From the NCBI GenBank assembly GCA_947164605.1, contig CAMUXE010000015.1:1-59622 (forward strand): 59,622 nucleotides of DNA. The letters are read 5' to 3'. The notes under the pieces were generated by a model. It made no database searches. It had not been told where the DNA came from and was given only the letters and a program-made list of their open reading frames with translations. The stretch is from an uncultured Lachnospiraceae bacterium (GTDB lineage: Bacteria > Bacillota > Clostridia > Lachnospirales > Lachnospiraceae). A program made the translations under genes and the position numbers. This document shows, piece after piece, positions 17,593-26,114 of the stretch; the first letter of the stretch is position 1, and the number at the start of each line of letters is the position of its first letter.

Positions 17593-18660
17593 CTAATCTG
17601 CCATATTCTTTACAAATCTGCACTTTGGAAAATTACTGCAGCCATAGAACTGCTGTCCAGCATGCTTGCCTTTTTTCGCTATTCTAAGAACCATCTTACT
17701 TCCGCATCTTGGGCAAATAATATCATCATCATTAGAAAGTTTCAAAGATGGCATTTCAGTTCCTTCTTCAGATACTGAATCGGAAGCAATACTTGTCATA
17801 TCTGAAATATCTGCAGTCTGCTCCGTATTAGATATCTCTGCTTGGCTTAAGCTTACATGCAAAACTTCTAATTCAGTCTCAGAACTTATCTCATCACTAT
17901 TCTTCAAGCCTATCTCAGAGCTTAATTCATCATATTTTTCAAGGTAATCAGGCCTATCTTGACAATTCATGGCAAGATACTTCTCACCAAGTTTTATCAT
18001 ATCCTTCATTGAGATTGAATCTTTTCCAGTACTCTCAGTTTCTTTAATATACTTGATCAACTGGTCTGCCCTAATTACCTGCTGTTTGATTTCCTTTTTT
18101 GCGTAAGTATCATTAACCACTGTCTTAGGATTTGCCAGAACAACCATACCCTTGTAATAAGTATTAAAGCTATGATTTTTGATAACTCTCATTAAGGTGT
18201 TATCATTCTCTGTACGGCATTCTTTCAACACAGTTAGATGTCTCTCATTTTGAGTAATAGGCGAATATATGCCCTCTTTGTAAAACTTATTTCCATACTG
18301 CACGGTTCTTATAAAGTCACCGTTGCTATTAATCTCTATATTTCCGTAAAGATTCTTACATTCAAAAATATACTTAAATTTAGGAGCTATAACTAAAAAG
18401 TCTATCTGAGCATTTAAGCCGGATTCCGTTTTTATATACAAATCATGCAGAACAACCAGGTTCATTCCACTATTTTTTAGCTCAAATAAAATATTATCTT
18501 CACCGATAATTCCAGCTTTTATATTAGCCATTTCTTTTTCAATTTTTTTCTTTGTGTCGCCTGAAGCCTTTGGCAGTAATTCCTCCAGCCTTTTCAAACA
18601 ATCTTTAGCATCGCTGGATTCCTTAAGAATCACAACCTCCGGTTTAGAAAATAATCCCAT
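17593..18660 (-). CDS. NERD domain nuclease-related protein with topoisomerase-type zinc finger
   Basis: This 355-residue protein carries an N-terminal NERD domain (about residues 45-160). The hallmarks are GEDNILFELKNSG, the LNAQIDFLVIAPKFKYIFECKNL block with its nuclease-like D...ExK residues, and an NGDF strand. The C-terminus is a four-cysteine zinc finger of topoisomerase I type (CPRCGSKMVLR...FYGCSNFPKCRF). An acidic linker joins them. NERD proteins are thought to act on DNA or RNA; they are seen in repair and defence contexts, but few have been tested. AGGAG precedes the start. It ends a string that continues with HIRAN, J-domain and Sel1 genes, though a terminator at 18727-18772 separates the transcripts. 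Confidence 0.85.
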   Translation of the reverse strand: MGLFSKPEVVILKESSDAKDCLKRLEELLPKASGDTKKKIEKEMANIKAGIIGEDNILFELKNSGMNLVVLHDLYIKTESGLNAQIDFLVIAPKFKYIFECKNLYGNIEINSNGDFIRTVQYGNKFYKEGIYSPITQNERHLTVLKECRTENDNTLMRVIKNHSFNTYYKGMVVLANPKTVVNDTYAKKEIKQQVIRADQLIKYIKETESTGKDSISMKDMIKLGEKYLAMNCQDRPDYLEKYDELSSEIGLKNSDEISSETELEVLHVSLSQAEISNTEQTADISDMTSIASDSVSEEGTEMPSLKLSNDDDIICPRCGSKMVLRIAKKGKHAGQQFYGCSNFPKCRFVKNMAD

Positions 18661-18726
18661 CCCAATTCTCCTCGATATATTTCAAAAACTTTTCTAAGTA
18701 TACCATAAATGCTAGATTTTTCACAT

Positions 18727-18772
18727 AAAAAGCCGCCTAAACCATGACTTAAGTCAAAGCTAGACGACTTTT
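18727..18772 (-). terminator. Terminator of the HIRAN gene
   Basis: A 12-bp stem with G-T wobbles (AAAAGTCGTCTA/TAGGCGGCTTTT) encloses the perfect palindrome TGACTTAAGTCA and ends in T5 on the minus strand. Confidence 0.75.
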
Positions 18773-18878
18773 CTTTATTCTTGTAATTTAATTTGTTCTT
18801 TCAACTTAGAATTTGACATCTCTATTCTTGTTAAATTTAATTTAAATCCCAATTGAATAGACACATATTTAATAAAGA

Positions 18879-19271
18879 CTAAAAATCTAGCAAATAAATT
18901 CCTATACTTATCTGCTTAAAACTTCCCTTTGTCTCAATTGCCTTGATTTTTCCAAAAAGGAGCTTGCCAGCATCCATAAGTCTCGCGAAGATAATATTAT
19001 CCTTTTCCGGTATATAGCCCAGTTTCTGGCCTTCCTCATTCAAAACCAGAATTGCATTATCATCAAACTTGTTGTTCTCGCGGACCAGTTTCAACTTGTC
19101 ATCAATCTTTATTTTCTCAAGTGGGCTTGCATCCTTAAGATGAGTTGTCCCCGCTACAAATGTATCAAAAAGGTGTATTTCCTGGCTTAATGGTTTGATT
19201 ACATCAGCCAATCCCCTGTCTTTAACCAGAGTCAATGCTTCTTGATTTTTTACTACTATATCCTGAGCCAT
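18879..19271 (-). CDS. HIRAN domain protein
   Basis: A 130-residue protein made almost entirely of a HIRAN domain: LFDTFVAGTTHLKD, LKLVRENNKFDDNAILV and LGYIPEKDNIIFARLMDAG. In eukaryotic HLTF and related enzymes this domain binds single-stranded 3' DNA ends; bacterial stand-alone versions are presumed to sense damaged DNA or stalled forks. The start has GAGGG upstream. It lies just downstream of the J-domain gene and upstream of NERD. Confidence 0.85.
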   Translation of the reverse strand: MAQDIVVKNQEALTLVKDRGLADVIKPLSQEIHLFDTFVAGTTHLKDASPLEKIKIDDKLKLVRENNKFDDNAILVLNEEGQKLGYIPEKDNIIFARLMDAGKLLFGKIKAIETKGSFKQISIGIYLLDF

Positions 19272-19332
19272 TTTCTTCCCTCTCTTTCATTCACATTTTA
19301 TTAAGTTATAATTTCTCAAGTAAATTCCAAAA

Positions 19333-19382
19333 ATTGAAAGCTCTAATAAAGCTTATAATTGAAAGCTCTAATAAAGCTTATA
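19333..19382. repeat. 25-base tandem duplication over a stop codon
   Basis: Two exact copies of a 25-base unit beginning ATTGAAAGCTCTAATAAAGC. The second copy contains the last codons and the stop of the J-domain gene, so the first copy is a duplicated gene end. Confidence 0.85.
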
Positions 19383-20144
19383 ATTCAAATCCATACCAGC
19401 CTTAAGGATTAGCTGCTTATAGACCTGGTCCAATTCTTTTTCGTATTCAGAATATTGGACGATTTCCTCATCGAGCTCCCTATGCTTTTCAGCAATCTTA
19501 TCTTCATCATCAAGAATTATGGTGAAGATATATGGCTCTGAAGTCTTGCATTCTTGGATTTCTGACTCAATGGCGGCAATTTGGTTTTCAATCTCATCGA
19601 CATTGTATCTTTCTTCCAAATCGTCCTCATCTTCCAAAGCCTTACTGATCAAGAAGTCCAGCTCCATCATCTCCTTTAAATCATTGTTATTATACGCCGC
19701 AAGCAGACGAAGCCAGAGGACGTTGAGATCATAATTTTTCTCAGTCTTGGGATTTATATCAGGATGAATTTTCTTTGCAAGCTTGCGGTAAAGTCTCTTA
19801 ACGGCGTCATGAGTCACTTTGCTTATGGCCTCACCCGACTTTGCAAGTTCAGTTTCTTGCTTCATATCATGAAGCTTGTGATTATACTCAGCTAGATAGC
19901 GCTCCATCTCATCATTTAACTGGTCTATATCAATGCTCTTATTGTGATTTATTTTAGTTTGACAAAAAGCAATTCTTTTTTTAAGGCCTATGCAGGAGAT
20001 TTTCTTTTCAAATAATTCAGACATCTTGACTCCAAATTCATTTAAATATGCAAACCATATTTGGTCCGCTTCCTTCAAAATCTCATCTCTTTCAAAAAGG
20101 ACCTCCTCATATCTGTCATACAATTCCTTAATTTCTTCTTCCAT
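19368..20144 (-). CDS. J-domain protein with coiled-coil flanks
   Basis: This 258-residue protein contains a J domain in its middle (about 115-180) with the essential HPD motif (KLAKKIHPDINPKT). It should stimulate the ATPase of a DnaK-type Hsp70. There is no Gly/Phe region, zinc domain or C-terminal substrate domain, so it is not DnaJ itself. Long charged helices stand on both sides and probably form coiled coils (residues 1-110 and 180-250). GGAGG precedes the ATG. The partner is unknown; it may serve the HIRAN/Sel1/NERD string around it. Confidence 0.85.
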   Translation of the reverse strand: MEEEIKELYDRYEEVLFERDEILKEADQIWFAYLNEFGVKMSELFEKKISCIGLKKRIAFCQTKINHNKSIDIDQLNDEMERYLAEYNHKLHDMKQETELAKSGEAISKVTHDAVKRLYRKLAKKIHPDINPKTEKNYDLNVLWLRLLAAYNNNDLKEMMELDFLISKALEDEDDLEERYNVDEIENQIAAIESEIQECKTSEPYIFTIILDDEDKIAEKHRELDEEIVQYSEYEKELDQVYKQLILKAGMDLNYKLY

Positions 20145-20211
20145 ATGCTACCTCCAAATTGAACATTTGCCGCTACGAGCTTACGCTATATCGTGTGAGC
20201 TACAAACAAGA

Positions 20212-21126
20212 CTAATTCTCAATCTTAAATATTCCGAACTCATCTTCAATTGCAGTCAATTTCTTTTTTCCAATTTGTGCCTTGGCAAAAAAATCATCAA
20301 TGCTTCTAAACCAGTTACCATCGAAATTAATTGCAATTCCGTCATCCTCTAAAGTTGATTCAAGCATATATTTATGTCTCTTATAGATAAAGCTGATTTT
20401 ATGCGGAGTCTGAAATAGATAATATAAATCGTAGAAGTCGAAATCTTTCTCGTCAAATTCACGTAGTTCATAAAGGTCATCAATCAAATATTTCATAATG
20501 CTCAAATTGCCAAAAAACGCATTGTAATGAATTCTAAGTGCGAGAAATCTCTTGGCATTTAGATACATATTCACAGCCTCATCTATCAAATCTTCCTTTA
20601 ATGACACATCCTGCACTGAATCTGCCTCTGTAGATCTAATTTTTGCCATTCTAGTGTATATCTCTGGCACAGGCTCATTCAAGTTAGTGATTTTAGACAT
20701 ATTCATATATAAATCCTCGATTATTGACTTATACTTCTCATAATCGGCCTTAACAAAATATCCATTTCGGTACATATCAGCCAACTTGTATTTGCTGACC
20801 TTATTGCCCGCATCAGCTGACTTTGAGAAGTAATTAAAAGCCTTCTCATAATCCTTACTACCAGTCCTTCCATAGTACCAAACATAGCCAAGGCACGCGT
20901 AGGCAGGCTCATAATCATAATCTGCAGCCATCTCATAATACTTTAAGGCAAGCTCGAAATTCTTTATCTCATAATAATAGCCACCAAGCTCCATCATATA
21001 GCCAGGCTGCCTTGTTTCCTCAATCAAATAAGCCAAAGACTCAGTATAAATAAATACCTCATCCTCGCTAGGACAACTAATATCATAAAAATCCTGAACA
21101 TTTTTAATAGCTTCACTAATCTTCAT
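20212..21126 (-). CDS. Sel1-like repeat protein
   Basis: This 304-residue protein has several Sel1/TPR-like repeats in its first half (YEMAADYDYEPAYACLGYVWYYG, then AFNYFSKSADAGNKVSKYKLADMYRNG), which form a helical scaffold for protein binding. The second half is not recognised. There is no signal peptide, so it acts in the cytoplasm. AGGAGG is six bases before the start. It heads the group with the J-domain gene 67 bases behind it; co-transcription is likely. Confidence 0.8.
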   Translation of the reverse strand: MKISEAIKNVQDFYDISCPSEDEVFIYTESLAYLIEETRQPGYMMELGGYYYEIKNFELALKYYEMAADYDYEPAYACLGYVWYYGRTGSKDYEKAFNYFSKSADAGNKVSKYKLADMYRNGYFVKADYEKYKSIIEDLYMNMSKITNLNEPVPEIYTRMAKIRSTEADSVQDVSLKEDLIDEAVNMYLNAKRFLALRIHYNAFFGNLSIMKYLIDDLYELREFDEKDFDFYDLYYLFQTPHKISFIYKRHKYMLESTLEDDGIAINFDGNWFRSIDDFFAKAQIGKKKLTAIEDEFGIFKIEN

Positions 21127-21285
21127 AAGCTCTACCTCCTAGAATCTACCTTGCTTTGTCTTTATACAGAGTATAAATCGGATGCTGTCCCATAAAAATC
21201 CCTTGGACAAACATTTTGAAAAATGATGGTTTTCGGGCTAAACACGCTTTGGCCTTAGAGTTTGTTTCTGCCTAAAAAGCACTTT

Positions 21286-21438
21286 GGCCAAGATTCTTGC
21301 AATTTAAGCAAAAATCTTAGCCAAAATTTTTTAGAATCCTTTTTTTCTCTTTATCAAATCCAAGATTTTCTCAAACAATAAAAAAATCTTGGCTATTTCT
21401 GCCATTTAAAAAAATTTCTCAGAAAAAAAGCCAAGATT
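21286..21438. repeat. Cluster of GCCAAGATT / AATCTTGG inverted repeats
   Basis: Inverted pairs at 21286-21295 with 21312-21322 and at 21360-21369 with 21383-21392, and a further copy at 21429-21438. The surrounding 21127-21481 has no gene I can support. The same words form hairpins at 28.6 kb. Confidence 0.7.
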
Positions 21439-21481
21439 ATTTAAATATCAGAAGAATTCTTGGATAGGCTTGCTCAAGCCA

Positions 21482-21640
21482 GTAAATTGAAGGCCAAACC
21501 CACAATTCAAGCCCAAACCCTCAATTTCAAGGCCAAGACAATAATTTGAAGGCCAACCCCTCAATTCAAGCCTCAAACCCGCAATTCAAGCCTCAAGCCT
21601 GCAATTCGAAGCCCAAGCCCACAACTCAAGCCTCAAGCCC
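21482..21640. repeat. Eight imperfect 20-base tandem repeats
   Basis: Consecutive units of 19-20 bases following the pattern CAATTCAAGCCTCAAACCC. They begin after the inverted-repeat cluster and stop 16 bases before the end of the WYL gene. Units are adjacent, without spacers, so this is a minisatellite and not a CRISPR array. Confidence 0.85.
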
Positions 21641-21656
21641 ACAAGCAACTCCCAAA

Positions 21657-22646
21657 TCAATAGTTCTCCATAATCCCCTCAACATACTTCTTCAAGTCCT
21701 CAACCACGCTTGTTGGGTGAGTTAGCTTCACACCACTGCCAAGACCCAATATCCATCCATAAAACTGTGGACTGACTGAAACCCTAACTTTGAAGGCACT
21801 TGTGTTTTCATCAACCTTCCTGAATTCTATTTCCTTGCCGAATCGGTCTATAAAAATTCCACACAAGTCATTCTTAAATTCAATAGTGACGCACTCCATA
21901 CGGCCATGGTACATGCCAAATGTAGCATTTGTATACGAGGCCATATCTGTTTTCTCGAACTCTTCCTGACCATCTCTATTCTCGTCAAGAATTTCCATCT
22001 TTTTCATTTTATCAACTCGGTAATGCTTAATTTTCTTCTCCGAAGAATGATATGAAATCAAATAATAATTTTCATCAGCCCAGACAAGAGCCCAAGGGCT
22101 CACAACCACTGGCTTGCCATCATGCTTGTCTTCAAGTTCCTTCTTGATGTCCCACTTGTAGTAGTTGAAGCTAATTTTTTTATTTTGAATAATAGCATTA
22201 TGAATGTCGTCAACATTGTAATAAATCGACTCATTCATAGACTTAACCCTGTCATTATTAAAGACCTGTCTATCTAACTGTTTGGCCTCATACTTGCTGA
22301 CATAACTCTTTAGCTTGTCTATCAGATCCTTTGATTTCTTGTTAGAGATAAAACGGGAAGCCTCAATCGAGTCAATCAAAAGTTTGATTTCGGCCAGTTC
22401 AAACTGTCTCTTTCCCACATGATATAAGGTATCGCGTCCAATCTGTTCTTTTAGAATCTCAATTCCAAATTTATCGGACATATCCTGAAAGTCATTATAG
22501 ATGCTCTTCCTCTCAGCAGTGACGTCGTAGTTCTCTAATTCTTTGAGAATTACAGGCATAGTTATACCATGCTTATCATCAGTTTCTCTCTGCATAATTT
22601 CCATAAGGTATTGTAATTTAAATTTCTGATTTACTCCTCTAGACAT
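21657..22646 (-). CDS. WYL domain transcriptional regulator
   Basis: A regulator of about 329 residues. The N-terminus is a winged helix-turn-helix (NQKFKLQYLMEIMQRETDDKHGITMPVILKEL) and the middle carries a WYL domain (KKISFNYYKWD, VSPWALVWADENYYLISYH, YRVDKMKKMEIL). The WYL fold binds a ligand, in studied cases nucleic acid or a nucleotide. A WCX-like C-terminal part follows (VTIEFKNDLCGIFIDRFG). WYL regulators often govern DNA-damage or defence genes. GGGAG sits five bases before ATG 22646; an upstream TTG at 22658 lies inside the binding site. It follows a nitrilase remnant. Confidence 0.85.
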   Translation of the reverse strand: MSRGVNQKFKLQYLMEIMQRETDDKHGITMPVILKELENYDVTAERKSIYNDFQDMSDKFGIEILKEQIGRDTLYHVGKRQFELAEIKLLIDSIEASRFISNKKSKDLIDKLKSYVSKYEAKQLDRQVFNNDRVKSMNESIYYNVDDIHNAIIQNKKISFNYYKWDIKKELEDKHDGKPVVVSPWALVWADENYYLISYHSSEKKIKHYRVDKMKKMEILDENRDGQEEFEKTDMASYTNATFGMYHGRMECVTIEFKNDLCGIFIDRFGKEIEFRKVDENTSAFKVRVSVSPQFYGWILGLGSGVKLTHPTSVVEDLKKYVEGIMENY

Positions 22647-22942
22647 ATGTTCTCCCAATCGATATTCCTAAACCAATAGTCTTTTTCATTTTTAATTTTT
22701 AATGAGTAACCTGTCTCTTCATTTCCTTTAAATTCTACATCAATTCCAGCGTAAGAATACTCTGTAATTATCCCATTTATATGACTTAGCATACTCACCT
22801 GCGGCGAATCAATCTGGAGGCGGTATTTTCTCACATCCTGCTTCTCAAACTGTGGAAAGAACTCTGTCAGCTGAACCTCTGGAAAGAGAATCATATCTGC
22901 CCCTTCCTCTGCAGCTGTCTTGATCAATTCAATCCTGCACAA
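22631..22942 (-). pseudogene. Nitrilase fragment fused to unrelated sequence
   Basis: The first 50 codons match the early part of a carbon-nitrogen hydrolase (ELIKTAAEEGADMILFPEVQ, then LTEFFPQFEKQDVRKY). This includes the catalytic glutamate in the FPE motif. The first strand of the fold and everything after DSPQV are missing. The remaining 50 codons (GIITEYSYAGIDVEF... DYWFRNIDWENIC) are not nitrilase and not recognised. The only start would be TTG. Confidence 0.6.
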
Positions 22943-23094
22943 TATTTATCTTTTGTTAACTGGCCTATTGCATTAAAAGTAAAGTCATGTACAAAGCTCG
23001 TTCTAAGTATTTCAAGTTTGGCTTCACTCGCTTTTACTTCACTAATATGAAAATTAAACCCATCTATTAACTTATCAATAATATCCTTATCCAC
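22924..23094 (-). pseudogene. N-terminal fragment resembling an McrB-like restriction protein
   Basis: A 56-codon frame with GTG start and a good GAGGGG site. The end, DFTFNAIGQLTKDKYCAGL, is like the N-terminal module of some McrB/AAA restriction proteins (typically ...NLTLDEYVLG). The reading frame stops there and runs into the nitrilase fragment, so it looks like the beginning of a deleted restriction gene. The assignment is tentative. The stretch 23095-23342 upstream shows no gene. Confidence 0.35.
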
Positions 23095-23342
23095 GCTACG
23101 CCCCTCAGTACTTTATCAGTCCATTCAAAAACTCGCTGTTATAATGTACACATTCATATATTACTAGCTTCTACATATGGCTTTCACCATTTTCATGAAC
23201 GATAAATAATATTAATTACGCATCTTATTTTTATAATTGACATTCAATTTAATAAAATACATTTTTCAAATTGCAACAATAAAATCAAGATCCTATGTTC
23301 ATTTATAATAATATCTAACATGACAGAAACAAATCTGACTAT

Positions 23343-24050
23343 TTATTGCACCACTACCTCAACCGACTTGCCATCAACCAATGGTCCAAGGATTTTCTTT
23401 ATCAAGTCAACTGCATTGTTTTCAGCTCTTTTTAAAAGTTCAGTTTGATTAAAGTTTTTCTGAGCTTCACTCTTTGCATACTCTACAGTTTTTACGCCAT
23501 CCTTGCTAGAATCCCAGTTAAAAAGAGCTTTTGACTCATTTAAAAAGACACAGCTTGAAGCATCCACATTGATATCTAAAATCTTAGCCTTTGGGATTTT
23601 GATTGTGATAACATTATCAGTGATATTTACACTGTCTGATGACGCATTGCTCAAGTCCAATCCAGCTTTAATGCTAGCTGTGTAATACATGGTATAACCT
23701 TTTTTGGTGATAAAAGGAATCTTTCCATCCTCCACGGTTACTGAACCAGAGTAAACATCCTGCACTGTTGCAAGTTCTCCTATAGTCTTCAATTCCTCAG
23801 AAATTACCTCTGAGCTTACTACTTTCAGCTTAGAATCAGCCGCCGAGCTTGTATTTCCACTTGAAGGTGTTTTTTCAATAAATCTATTACTAAATAATCC
23901 AATAGCAAAAAGAAAAATGGTTATCACACAGATAATAGCTATGTTCCTCAACATTTCCCCGTCAAAGTGGCTCTTGCCATTAATTTCTTTGTTTTTATTT
24001 TTAATATCCTTATTTTGAATATTTCTCTTTTCCTTTTCTAATTGATTCAT
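23343..24050 (-). CDS. DUF4230 membrane-anchored protein
   Basis: This protein of about 235 residues has one membrane helix after a charged N-terminus (NIAIICVITIFLFAIGLF). A soluble domain outside carries the pattern of DUF4230: IGELATVQDVYSG, KGYTMYYTASIKAGLDLS, ITIKIPKAKI and a C-terminal region with QTELLKRAENNAVDLI. Its role is unknown. The ATG at 24050 has GAGAGGTG nearby and is preferred over 24071. It lies 10 bases behind a membrane protein gene, and both form one unit. Confidence 0.8.
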   Translation of the reverse strand: MNQLEKEKRNIQNKDIKNKNKEINGKSHFDGEMLRNIAIICVITIFLFAIGLFSNRFIEKTPSSGNTSSAADSKLKVVSSEVISEELKTIGELATVQDVYSGSVTVEDGKIPFITKKGYTMYYTASIKAGLDLSNASSDSVNITDNVITIKIPKAKILDINVDASSCVFLNESKALFNWDSSKDGVKTVEYAKSEAQKNFNQTELLKRAENNAVDLIKKILGPLVDGKSVEVVVQ

Positions 24051-24060
24051 AATGCACCTC

Positions 24061-24915
24061 TCAATTTTCAAAACTATTTTTTCCTTCTTTTTTCGAATTA
24101 ATGTTTCGCAAAATATCGGAGCCCTTAAATCTTTGATCTATAGGAATATTCAAGCCAAATAAAAGTCTTATGATCCATAGGAAAAAGAATAATACACATA
24201 CAGGTATCAAACATGATGAAACTAACATGTAGGCAAATATTCTTGATATATTTGTCAATGACTGCTTAAATTGCTCCAGTGTAGAAGATATGCCAATTCC
24301 TGCTTTTTGAAGCATTTCCTTCAAAACATTCTCACTGCCATCAGCACTCTCGGCTGAATTTTTGACAGTATCAGTACTATTCTTAGCATCCTCTATCATC
24401 TGATTCATCGAGCCTTCATAGGTGCTATTTATGAACTCAGTGCAATATGCACTTACAGGCACTACAAGTACCAGACATACGGCAAATGCTGCTATTTTAG
24501 CACTCATTATTCTTATCTTTTTCTTCATTGATTCATCTTTAATTACAAAGTGAATAATCAATACCAGCAAACAAACTAGAGGTATAAGAAGTTTAAATGA
24601 TATAAAACCAGCAATGTTCATAATATATTTTTCAAGAACAATAACTGCCAACAAATACACAAAATCAGTACTCAGATCTGCTAACTGTTCTGCAATTGGT
24701 GTACCTGCATCACCAGGAATCAATGTAATTGCTGCAGAAGCACCAGCAGCTGTTGCTGACAAGGTCATCACATCTCTCTCCTGTTTTTCTAATATTTCAA
24801 CTACTCCCTGGTATGTAGATGAACTCGCCATCTTATTTCCTACCACAGTTACAGATAAAACTGCAATTAAAACTGGAATTATATACCACCAATTTGGCTT
24901 TAAAAATTTTTTCAT
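24061..24915 (-). CDS. Multi-pass membrane protein
   Basis: This 284-residue protein has about five hydrophobic helices: near the N-terminus (WWYIIPVLIAVLSVTVVG), two in the middle (LLAVIVLEKYIM, LLIPLVCLLVLIIHFVI), one near 145 (AAFAVCLVLVVPVSAY) and one near 240 (LIPVCVLFFFLWIIRLL). A soluble loop with Met/Glu-rich helices lies between the last two. No family is recognised. It precedes the DUF4230 gene directly and probably works with it at the membrane. Confidence 0.7.
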   Translation of the reverse strand: MKKFLKPNWWYIIPVLIAVLSVTVVGNKMASSSTYQGVVEILEKQERDVMTLSATAAGASAAITLIPGDAGTPIAEQLADLSTDFVYLLAVIVLEKYIMNIAGFISFKLLIPLVCLLVLIIHFVIKDESMKKKIRIMSAKIAAFAVCLVLVVPVSAYCTEFINSTYEGSMNQMIEDAKNSTDTVKNSAESADGSENVLKEMLQKAGIGISSTLEQFKQSLTNISRIFAYMLVSSCLIPVCVLFFFLWIIRLLFGLNIPIDQRFKGSDILRNINSKKEGKNSFEN

Positions 24916-25060
24916 TCACTTCTCACTTTCAATCATTTAACAAAATAATCAATTCAGGCAAAAATCGATATCAGGCTATTAGCTTATATTTATACTTATC
25001 CATTAATCTTAGATATTTAGCCGCAAATTAATACTACCAGTATAGCTGTCCCTTAAAAAA

Positions 25061-25154
25061 GTCACAATCTATTAAATTCAACTTTTTTAAAAAGGTCAAA
25101 TCCATAAAATTCAACTTTTTTATATTGTCACATTCTATAAAATTCAATTCTTTC
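25061..25154. repeat. Three imperfect 30-base repeats
   Basis: Three copies of a unit containing TCACA(A/T)TCTATAAAATTCAACTTTTTT. They lie between the ADP-ribosylglycohydrolase gene and the membrane protein gene, with no gene in 24916-25173. Confidence 0.7.
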
Positions 25155-25173
25155 AAACAGGAAACAAGACCAT

Positions 25174-25965
25174 CTACACATCCCCAAATTTCTGCATAAA
25201 CTCATTCACAACATTCTTGAAGCCTATATCTATAAACTTCAATCCCTTATCTCTTATATCATCAGGAATTCCCCTATAGTAGGCCTCTGCAACACCACCG
25301 GCAATGCAAGCGATTGTATCGCTATCTCCACCAATTGATATTGCTTTCCTTACAGCGCTCTCATAAGAATCCGATTCAAAAAATGCTTCTAAGGCCGGTG
25401 GAACGCTATATGAGCTTCTGCTATCAAAAACATATTCATCTCTAATTTGGTCCAGACACTTAAAACTGTATTTATACTTTTTCTCGAGATACTTTTTAAT
25501 TTCGTCTTTATTTTCTTGCTTTCTTGCCAAAAATACCGCTGTCGCTACAGCCTCAGCCCCCATAATTGCCTCTCTGTTATTATGGGTATAGTAACAACTG
25601 TCTTTAACCTCATCCAAGGTAGGATTTATGTCATCATAAGCGTATCCAATCGCTGTAACTCTCATTGCAGCACCGTTTCCATAGCTTCTCTGTACAGGAC
25701 AGTCATCTCTTTGTGCCCATGTAGAAAACATTTGCCCAAATCCTGCATTGGGGAACCTCTTATAATACTGTTTAAACCACATTGCATATGCTATGCGGCT
25801 GTTCACTCCACTACTTTGGTGTAACAATTTTTCGGCAACTGCAATACTCATTACCGTATCATCTGTAAACCTACTCCCACTTGGAAATAACTCAAAGTCT
25901 TCAGATTTGATATTATGCCACTCTCTAGTTGATCCTATAACATCACCCAATATTGCACCTAACAT
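25174..25965 (-). CDS. ADP-ribosylglycohydrolase family protein
   Basis: A DraG/ARH-type enzyme of about 263 residues that removes ADP-ribose from proteins, nucleic acids or small molecules. The three metal-binding blocks are all present: MLGAILGDVIGSTRE, FTDDTVMSIA and GGDSDTIACIAGG. Two magnesium ions should bind there. ATG 25965 has AGGGGG seven bases upstream; the frame could start earlier at 25986, but that overlaps the binding site. No ADP-ribosyltransferase is visible next to it, so it may be a housekeeping copy or part of a lost toxin-antitoxin-like pair. Confidence 0.85.
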   Translation of the reverse strand: MLGAILGDVIGSTREWHNIKSEDFELFPSGSRFTDDTVMSIAVAEKLLHQSSGVNSRIAYAMWFKQYYKRFPNAGFGQMFSTWAQRDDCPVQRSYGNGAAMRVTAIGYAYDDINPTLDEVKDSCYYTHNNREAIMGAEAVATAVFLARKQENKDEIKKYLEKKYKYSFKCLDQIRDEYVFDSRSSYSVPPALEAFFESDSYESAVRKAISIGGDSDTIACIAGGVAEAYYRGIPDDIRDKGLKFIDIGFKNVVNEFMQKFGDV

Positions 25966-26114
25966 AATATTTCCCCCTCTCATCAAAATTATTTAAAATT
26001 TTTAGCTTCCTTCCCTCTTTCTTAATATCATAATTATACAATCCATTATACAATTAGACTAGAAATATCTACAAATTTTTTCACTAAAACAGGCATAAAA
26101 CAGGAGGATTTAAT

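Noticed and set aside
21482-21640. CRISPR array
   Set aside because: Units are adjacent and imperfect, with no unique spacers and no cas genes nearby.
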